A stretch of DNA of 11,331 nucleotides from contig LJUF01000069.1 in NCBI GenBank assembly GCA_001303665.1, positions 1 to 11,331 of the forward strand, read 5' to 3'. A program made the position numbers and the translations under genes. Under the pieces are notes generated by a model that worked only from the letters and a program-made list of their open reading frames with translations, did not search any database and had not been told where the DNA came from. Below, one piece after another: positions 6,512 to 11,331 of the stretch; position 1 is the stretch's first letter; each line of letters begins with the position of its first letter. The stretch comes from Phycisphaerae bacterium SM23_33 (GTDB taxonomy: Bacteria > Planctomycetota > Phycisphaerae > SM23-33).

Positions 6512-6699
6512 TGCGACTTTCGCGCCGCTTGCTGGCCGCCGTCATGGACTTCTTCCTGCGGGTGGCCCCGCCCAGGCCCATCACCGGCGCGGACCTGGGG
6601 CGGGCGGATTTCTCCACCCATCCCGGCGGCAGGGGCCTGCGCTTCAACCAGCGCCTGCGCGACGCCTTCCGCCGCAGGTGGCTTCGCCTCTGGAGGTGA
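6511..6699 (+). CDS. Arginine-rich 62-aa small protein, translationally coupled
   Basis: The ATG at 6511-6513 overlaps the stop of the 197-aa gene by one base (TGATG), the usual arrangement for termination-reinitiation. The protein has 62 residues, 15 of them arginine. The N-terminal stretch RLSRRLLAAVMDFFLRVA looks like an amphipathic helix, the middle is Pro/Gly-rich (PPRPITGADLG, then STHPGGRG), and the C-terminus is a very basic helix (LRDAFRRRWLRLWR). Such a peptide could bind RNA, membrane or an acidic partner; the sequence does not decide. Its last codons and stop (tgg agg tga) contain a perfect SD, ggaggtga at 6692-6699, for the next gene. I do not recognise the family. The alternative is a non-coding extension, but the exact TGATG junction favours a gene. 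Confidence 0.6.
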   Translation: MRLSRRLLAAVMDFFLRVAPPRPITGADLGRADFSTHPGGRGLRFNQRLRDAFRRRWLRLWR

Positions 6700-6717
6700 C
6701 GCGCCCCGCCGGGCGCG
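6692..6717 (+). promoter_or_regulatory. Perfect SD plus bridging hairpin before the URO-D-like gene
   Basis: ggaggtga (6692-6699) is a full SD that ends on the small ORF's stop codon, 26 nt before the ATG at 6726, too far to act linearly. Directly after it, cgcgccc (6700-6706) pairs perfectly with gggcgcg (6711-6717) around a cgcc tetraloop. With the hairpin folded, 8 nt (6718-6725) separate the SD-hairpin unit from the ATG, which is near the normal spacing. The same hairpin could instead limit read-through translation. Confidence 0.5.
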
Positions 6718-6725
6718 AAAGCACC

Positions 6726-7964
6726 ATGCCCGGCAACAACGACATCCGCATCCTCCGCGACCTGGCCAAGCAGGTTTCCCGGATCGCGGCAAAGGACGTT
6801 CAGGACCAGCGCCGCGACCTCTGGCGCAGACACAACAGCCTGCAAAGGACCCGCCCGCTCATCTACGTGCGGTGGTTTGCCTGCCGGCAGGAGGTGCTTG
6901 GCCCGGACAAGCTCCGCTGCCAAGACCCGTTCTTCCGGAATTACGAGCGGGTTCTTCGCGAGTCCATCCTCCAGGACCGGCTGGGCGACGACTACATCAT
7001 CGAGCCGTGGGTCACCGTCCAGGCGACCTACGGCACGCCCACCGGCCCGCGGCGATGGGGCCTGGAAATCCGGCACATCCCCAGCCCCGAACGCCGCGGC
7101 GCGTGGATGTTCGACCCCGCCCTGAAGACCGAGGCCGACTTCGACAGGATGGTGCCGCCGCGCCACGTCATTGACGAAGCGGCCTCATCCCGCGATCTGG
7201 GCAGGCTACAGGACGCCATCGGCGACATCCTGGAGGTCACCCTCGACCGCGGGCCGCACTATCGCCACTGGGCGGCGGACATCTCGACGGACCTGGCCCA
7301 GCTCCGCGGCCTGGAACAGCTCATGCTGGACATGGTGGACCGGCCGGCGTGGCTGCATCAGGTGCTGGCCTTCATGCGCGACGGCATCCTGCGGGCGCAA
7401 TCCCAGGCCGAGGCCGCCGGCGACTGGCGGCTGTGCCACCACGAGAACCAGGCCATGCCCTACGCCCTGGAGCTGCCCGACCCCGCCGCCGACGGCACGC
7501 CCGTCAAGCGCAGCCGGCTGTGGGTGTTCATGGCCTCGCAGGAGACGACCCTGGTCTCGCCGGCGATGTTCGAGGAGTTCATGCTTCAATACCAGATCCC
7601 GATCATGGAGGAATTCGGCCTGGCCGCCTACGGCTGCTGCGAGGATCTCACCCGCAAGATCGGCTGCCTGCGGAAGATCCCCAACCTGCGGCGGATCGCC
7701 GTGACCCCCTGGGCCGACGTGCGGAGCTGCGCCGAGCAGATCGGGCAGGATTACGTCTTGTCCTGGCGGCCCAGCCCGGCCGAGATGATCTGCCGCGGAT
7801 TCGACCCCGACCGGGTGCGCAGGCTCACCCGCGAAGGCCTGGAGGCCGCCAAGGGCTGCCACGTGGACATCACCCTCAAGGACGTCGAGACCATCAACGG
7901 AAACTTCGACAACCTGATCGAGTGGACCTGGATCGTCCGGGACGTCGTCGAAAACTCCGCTTGA
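6726..7964 (+). CDS. URO-D superfamily (uroporphyrinogen decarboxylase / MtaA-like) protein
   Basis: A 412-aa protein using the ATG at 6726; the frame extends to a GTG at 6678, but that start has no SD and the SD-hairpin unit points to 6726. The layout fits the URO-D fold: an N-terminal helical region (DIRILRDLAKQVSRIAA, then RRDLWRRHNSLQRTRPL), a central barrel, and a conserved C-terminal stretch YGCCEDLTRKIGCLRKIPNL (302-321) followed by DYVLSWRPSPAEM and LKDVETINGN. In corrinoid methyltransferases of the superfamily (MtaA type), zinc is held by a His-x-Cys plus a later Cys. Here the matching place reads YGCC (Cys304, Cys305), with Cys314 and Cys335 further on, so zinc and methyl transfer are possible but not shown. 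It is unlikely to be the haem enzyme HemE: the sequence is divergent and there are no haem neighbours. Such paralogues are frequent in planctomycetes. The next gene starts 24 bp downstream. Confidence 0.85.
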   Translation: MPGNNDIRILRDLAKQVSRIAAKDVQDQRRDLWRRHNSLQRTRPLIYVRWFACRQEVLGPDKLRCQDPFFRNYERVLRESILQDRLGDDYIIEPWVTVQATYGTPTGPRRWGLEIRHIPSPERRGAWMFDPALKTEADFDRMVPPRHVIDEAASSRDLGRLQDAIGDILEVTLDRGPHYRHWAADISTDLAQLRGLEQLMLDMVDRPAWLHQVLAFMRDGILRAQSQAEAAGDWRLCHHENQAMPYALELPDPAADGTPVKRSRLWVFMASQETTLVSPAMFEEFMLQYQIPIMEEFGLAAYGCCEDLTRKIGCLRKIPNLRRIAVTPWADVRSCAEQIGQDYVLSWRPSPAEMICRGFDPDRVRRLTREGLEAAKGCHVDITLKDVETINGNFDNLIEWTWIVRDVVENSA

Positions 7965-7987
7965 GCCCTCACCCGGAGGACACCACC

Positions 7988-8935
7988 ATGGAATATCGAC
8001 GACTCGGGCGAAGCGGGCTGAAGCTCGGCGAGGTGGGCCTGGGAAGCTGGCTCACCGTCGGCCACGCCGTGGACGAGCAGGCTACCACAGAGATCGTGAG
8101 AAAGGCCTACGAACTGGGCGTGAACTTCTTCGACACGGCCAACGTCTACGCCGCCGGCCGGGCCGAGCAGCTCGTCGGCCAGGCGCTGCGGGAGCTGCCC
8201 CGCGACACGTATGTCCTGGCCACCAAGGTTTTCTTTCCCATGGGCGAGAAGCCCAACCAGTCCGGCCTGTCACGCAAGCACATCCACGAGCAGGCCCACG
8301 CCTCGCTGAAGCGGCTGGGGGCTGACTACATCGACCTGTACCAGGCCCACCGGTACGACAACGACGCGCCGCTGGACGAGGTGCTGCGGGCCTTCGACGA
8401 CCTGGTCCGGGCGGGGAAGGTCCTGTACGTGGGCGTGAGCATGTGGACGGCCAATCAGATCATGCAGGCCCACGCCCTCGCCGAGCAGATGAACCTGAAC
8501 AAGATCGTTTCCAACCAGCCGGCGTACAACATGCTCCACCGCGACATCGAAAAGGACGTCATCTCCACCTGCGAGAGTCTCGGCGTCGGCCAGCTGGCGT
8601 ACAGCCCGCTGGCCCAGGGGGTGCTCACGGGCAAGTACTCCGGCGGGGCGGCCCCCACCGGCAGCCGGGGCGCCGATCCGAAAGGAGAAGGCATGTTCAT
8701 GGGCCGCTACTTGCGCAAAGAGAACATCCAGCGCGTCCAGCGGCTCCAGGCGGTTGCAGCCGACCTGGGCATGACGATGGCCCAAATGGCCCTCACCTGG
8801 TGCCTCCGCCAAAAGAACGTCTCCAGCGTCATCTGCGGGGCGAAGAGGCCCCAGCAGCTGGAAGAGAACGTCGCCGCTTCCGGAAAGACCATCCCCGAAG
8901 ATGCCCTCCAGAGAATCGAGGACATCCTCACCTAG
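7988..8935 (+). CDS. Aldo/keto reductase (NADPH-dependent oxidoreductase)
   Basis: A cytoplasmic TIM-barrel oxidoreductase of 315 aa, the normal size. The catalytic tetrad is complete: Asp49 and Tyr54 (NFFDTANVYAAGRAEQLVG), Lys80 (VLATKVFFPMG) and His121 (YIDLYQAHRYD). The N-terminal MEYRRLGRSGLKLGEVGLGS and the C-terminal cofactor-binding motif SSVICGAKRPQQLEENVAA place it with the Kv-beta/YghZ-like bacterial AKRs; the substrate cannot be read from the sequence, but sugar aldehydes or ketones fit the neighbouring lyase. The best SD in the window serves this gene: GGAGGA at 7975-7980, 7 nt before the ATG. The open frame extends far upstream inside the URO-D-like gene in another reading frame, but family alignment and this SD fix the start at 7988. 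It lies in series with the URO-D-like gene (24 bp before) and the lyase gene (39 bp after). Confidence 0.96.
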   Translation: MEYRRLGRSGLKLGEVGLGSWLTVGHAVDEQATTEIVRKAYELGVNFFDTANVYAAGRAEQLVGQALRELPRDTYVLATKVFFPMGEKPNQSGLSRKHIHEQAHASLKRLGADYIDLYQAHRYDNDAPLDEVLRAFDDLVRAGKVLYVGVSMWTANQIMQAHALAEQMNLNKIVSNQPAYNMLHRDIEKDVISTCESLGVGQLAYSPLAQGVLTGKYSGGAAPTGSRGADPKGEGMFMGRYLRKENIQRVQRLQAVAADLGMTMAQMALTWCLRQKNVSSVICGAKRPQQLEENVAASGKTIPEDALQRIEDILT

Positions 8936-8940
8936 AGGCG

Positions 8941-8961
8941 AAATCCGAAATCACAAATCCG
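8941..8961. repeat. Three tandem 7-mers (AAATCCG / AAATCAC / AAATCCG)
   Basis: The units occupy 8941-8947, 8948-8954 and 8955-8961, directly after the aldo/keto reductase gene and just before the lyase SD. Units 1 and 3 are identical; unit 2 differs at two positions. The block is AT-rich against its surroundings. It resembles, from memory, short intergenic AAATCC-type repeats of planctomycete genomes. Confidence 0.55.
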
Positions 8962-8974
8962 ATGGGGAGCGATC

Positions 8975-11331
8975 ATGAGCAAGTTTCTCGGGGTCTTACT
9001 CGCCGTGGCGGCGGCCCTGCCCGCTTCGGCGGCGCCGGCCGGCGACGATGAGTTCCAGGTCCGGTTGAGCGTAACCGAACCGGCCGGCCTGGCCCGCAAG
9101 GGCGAGCCCATCTCCGGCGGCATCCCCCTGCCGGAAGGCATGTTCAAGACGGGCCAATCCTTCGCCCTCTTCGGTCAAGACGGCGGCCAGAGGCCCTGCC
9201 AGGCGCTGCCGCTGGTGGTCGGTTCGGACGGCACGGTCCGCTGGGTGCTGGTGGACTTCCAGGACGACCTGGCCGCCGGGGCGATGAACAGCTACGTGCT
9301 GCGGGCGGCGACGCCCAGAGGGCTGCCGCCCCGGGCACTCAAGGTCACCAGCGGCCCCGACGCCGTGACCGTGGACACCGGCAAGATCAGCTTCAGGATT
9401 TCCCGGGCCGATCCGTTCGGCCTTTTCAGCTCGGTCGAGGCAGGCGGCCGGCGCGTGGTGACCGGCGGCAGAATCCTTTACACCGACGGCTTCGACGGCA
9501 AGACCTACGCGGCGCAGGCTCCCGGCGAGGTGAAGGTCGAGTTGGCCGGCGCGATGCGGGCCACCATTGCCGTCAAGGGCCGCTTCAAGGGCGACGACCA
9601 GAGCCAGCTCCAATACATCGCCCGCATCACCGCCTGGGCCGGCCGCAGCGCCGTGCACGTGAAGTACTCCCTGGCCAACAGCAACCCGGATCACTACTGC
9701 TACCGCGCGGTGAAGCAGTCCGCCATCGAGCTGAAGCTCGCCGACGCGCCGGCCGGCGTGCTGCTGGGGGCGAGCAGCCCGCTGGCCGCCGGCCCGGAGG
9801 CGTGGCTGGCGCAGGGGCTCGGTTCGGCCGCGCCCGGGGCGGCTAAAGCCGCCGCCGGCGGCAAGGAAATCTGGGTCTCCAAAGGCAGGGACGACGTGGC
9901 CGAGGGTTGGATCGCCGCCCAGGTGGGCCAACAGACGATCTGGGCCTGCGACCTGTACTTCGCCGACGACCCGGCCCGCCGGCTGGCAGTGGCAGACGGC
10001 TCGCTGGTGCTCAGCGGCATCATCGAGCGATGGAGCAACCCCCAGAAGGACAGCCGGGGCCGAGAGACCGCGGCCCCGTACGCCGACACGCTGCGCTGCC
10101 TGTACGACTGCTCGCACCTGTCCAGCCAGTATCTGATCGACTTCCAGGCCCCGGCTGAAGCCGAGCAGCTCTCGCGGGCGGCCGCCCGGGCCAGGCACCG
10201 GCCGTGGCTTTTCGCCACGCCGGAATGGTATCTCCAGCGCACCCAGGGGCTGCCGTACGGGGCGTTCGGCACCCAGGCCGACGAGCTTCTCTGCTACGAC
10301 AGGTGGGGCTGGAAGTACGACGCCAAAGACATCCCCGGCAGGCCGCGCAAAACCTACCCGCGCTTCTACCGCGGGACCGACAATCACTACACGCCCGAGG
10401 AAGACCCCCTCGACCAATTGCTCATCATGTACCTCCGCACGGGAAAGCGGCCCTACTTCGAGGCCGCCCGCTCCTGGGCCAACTACTGGATGGACCTGTA
10501 CGCCTGGCGGACCGACGGCTGGCGGTACAAGGACGGCGGGGTGTGGTGGTACACCGGGCCCAAGGGCAACCGGCCGCAGCGGCTGCCCGACCCGGTGACG
10601 GGCACGCGCAACCACATCCCGGCGCCGTGGGCCAAGACCGTCCAGGCCCCCTGGACGGCCGAGCGGGTCAGCGACGCCTACTTCCTGGCCAACTCCAAGA
10701 GCTGCTACTGCCACAACTGGGGCCAGGGGCTGCTGGCCTGGTACTGCCTCACCGGCGACCGCGACGCCCTGGAGGCCGCCCTGGACCGCGTCGAGCAGGA
10801 CATCGACACCCAGCGGCGGGCCTTCGGCAAACGCCCCGGCGCCACCGACGAGTTCTCGCGCGACTTCAACCGGGCCTCCTACCTCGCCCACGCCGCCCGC
10901 ATGCTCGCCCCCGACGACGAGTTCGTCCGCCAAGCCAGTGACTTCCTGGCGGAAGTCTACCTGCGCCGCCCCACCCGCGAGCCGCGCGGGCTCGTCAACG
11001 CCGCCAAGAAGTGGCCGCGGGCCACCGACCTGAAGGCGTTCGTCGGGGAGCAGGGCCTGGCGGCCCTGGCCGAGTCGGGCAACAGGATTGACCCCGCCAG
11101 CGGGCTGATGACCGACCCGCGGACCGGCCGGCAGTGGTACGTGGTCCTCAACCCCCACACCTGGATGTTCCCGCCGCTGTCGCGGGCGATGGAGCTTTAC
11201 TACCGGCTGACCGGAAACGAAGACGCCATGGACTGGACTATCGCCTACGGCCAGGCGGCCGCCCGCGTGCTGTACCAGGAGCACGGCTTGCTCACCTACG
11301 GGAGCATGCTGGTGGATTTCCCGGCCCGCGG
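8975..11331 (+). CDS. Secreted PcRGLX/YetA-like (exo-rhamnogalacturonan lyase-type) protein, 3' partial
   Basis: The frame stays open from the ATG at 8975 to the right edge: 785 residues are visible and no stop is reached. SD ggggag (8964-8969) lies 5 nt upstream. Residues 1-19 are a Sec signal peptide (MSKFLGVLLAVAAALPASA, cleaved after ASA). The modules follow the PcRGLX/YetA family: an N-terminal RIFT-barrel region (GLARKGEPISGGIPLPEG, then DGTVRWVLVDFQDDLAAG at about 85-102), a central beta-sandwich to about 395, then an alpha/alpha toroid (EEDPLDQLLIMYLRTGKRPY at about 475-494, then CHNWGQGLLAWYCLTGDRD at about 579-597). The founding member (PL26, PcRGLX) cleaves rhamnogalacturonan-I exolytically; planctomycete paralogues are many and mostly uncharacterised, so the substrate is inferred. 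It acts outside the cytoplasm. The preceding reductase gene is 39 bp upstream and probably co-transcribed. Confidence 0.85.
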   Translation, partial: MSKFLGVLLAVAAALPASAAPAGDDEFQVRLSVTEPAGLARKGEPISGGIPLPEGMFKTGQSFALFGQDGGQRPCQALPLVVGSDGTVRWVLVDFQDDLAAGAMNSYVLRAATPRGLPPRALKVTSGPDAVTVDTGKISFRISRADPFGLFSSVEAGGRRVVTGGRILYTDGFDGKTYAAQAPGEVKVELAGAMRATIAVKGRFKGDDQSQLQYIARITAWAGRSAVHVKYSLANSNPDHYCYRAVKQSAIELKLADAPAGVLLGASSPLAAGPEAWLAQGLGSAAPGAAKAAAGGKEIWVSKGRDDVAEGWIAAQVGQQTIWACDLYFADDPARRLAVADGSLVLSGIIERWSNPQKDSRGRETAAPYADTLRCLYDCSHLSSQYLIDFQAPAEAEQLSRAAARARHRPWLFATPEWYLQRTQGLPYGAFGTQADELLCYDRWGWKYDAKDIPGRPRKTYPRFYRGTDNHYTPEEDPLDQLLIMYLRTGKRPYFEAARSWANYWMDLYAWRTDGWRYKDGGVWWYTGPKGNRPQRLPDPVTGTRNHIPAPWAKTVQAPWTAERVSDAYFLANSKSCYCHNWGQGLLAWYCLTGDRDALEAALDRVEQDIDTQRRAFGKRPGATDEFSRDFNRASYLAHAARMLAPDDEFVRQASDFLAEVYLRRPTREPRGLVNAAKKWPRATDLKAFVGEQGLAALAESGNRIDPASGLMTDPRTGRQWYVVLNPHTWMFPPLSRAMELYYRLTGNEDAMDWTIAYGQAAARVLYQEHGLLTYGSMLVDFPAR

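Noticed and set aside
6678..6725. GTG start at 6678 for the URO-D-like protein
   Set aside because: It has no SD, it would overlap the small ORF, and it adds 16 residues that do not resemble the family. The SD-hairpin arrangement supports 6726.
4479..7166. 895-codon open frame on the minus strand
   Set aside because: It lies opposite tyrS, the 197-aa gene, the small ORF and part of the URO-D-like gene. Its translation is low-complexity (Gly/Ala/Arg/Pro/Leu/Val-rich) with no domain, as expected for a shadow frame in GC-rich DNA.
7349..7987. Upstream extension of the aldo/keto reductase frame
   Set aside because: This part overlaps the URO-D-like gene out of frame and has no homology. The ATG at 7988 has GGAGGA 7 nt upstream and starts with the canonical AKR N-terminus.
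8996..11284. 762-codon open frame on the minus strand
   Set aside because: It mirrors the lyase gene, which has a signal peptide, an SD and family motifs. The antisense product is Val/Gly/Pro/Ala-rich with no recognisable motif.
1..11331. CRISPR arrays, tRNA or rRNA genes, insertion sequences, phage or defence genes
   Set aside because: I looked for direct-repeat arrays, cloverleaf-type sequences, transposase motifs and terminal inverted repeats and saw none; all long frames are accounted for by the listed genes or their shadows.

Overview
The window is GC-rich and gene-dense bacterial DNA, with short intergenic gaps and long open frames opposite several genes. It fits a member of the Planctomycetota, probably near the Phycisphaerae. 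The support is a TRPA/QPT low-complexity linker in an exported protein (such linkers are common in that group), a URO-D-like protein with a YGCCE motif, a PcRGLX/YetA-like polysaccharide lyase, and few conventional Shine-Dalgarno (SD) sites. This placement is inference from gene content; there is no rRNA or other marker here.

Layout: (1) The 3' half of valS (valyl-tRNA synthetase) enters from the left edge and ends at 1313. A leader with a perfect TATAAT and two mutually exclusive hairpins follows, then a DUF151/bifunctional-nuclease-domain gene (1420-2022). (2) Convergent to it is a two-gene minus-strand unit, 4603 down to 2034: an exported helical protein with a TRPA linker, then a probable lipoprotein with HEAT-like helices and an unrecognised C-terminal domain. 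(3) A 79-bp divergent region holds two back-to-back sigma70-like promoters, each placing its predicted transcription start almost on the start codon. (4) Rightward from there run tyrS, an unrecognised 197-aa gene, a 62-codon arginine-rich small ORF coupled by TGATG, a URO-D-superfamily methyltransferase-like gene, an aldo/keto reductase, and a secreted PcRGLX/YetA-like (rhamnogalacturonan lyase-type) enzyme that runs off the right edge.

How the genes may work together: valS and tyrS are housekeeping translation genes that bracket a possible cell-envelope pair. The right-hand block is a closely spaced series of two unknown ORFs, a URO-D-like protein, a reductase and an exported pectin-type lyase. 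It could be a small catabolic module, with extracellular depolymerisation followed by cytoplasmic reduction and one-carbon or demethylation chemistry, but only the co-orientation and spacing support that. The most distinctive sequence-level signals are a perfect SD whose 26-nt distance to its start codon is bridged by an 18-nt hairpin (6692-6728), the compact divergent near-leaderless promoter pair (4603-4683), and three tandem 7-mers just upstream of the lyase gene (8941-8961). I found no CRISPR array, tRNA, rRNA, insertion sequence or phage gene.
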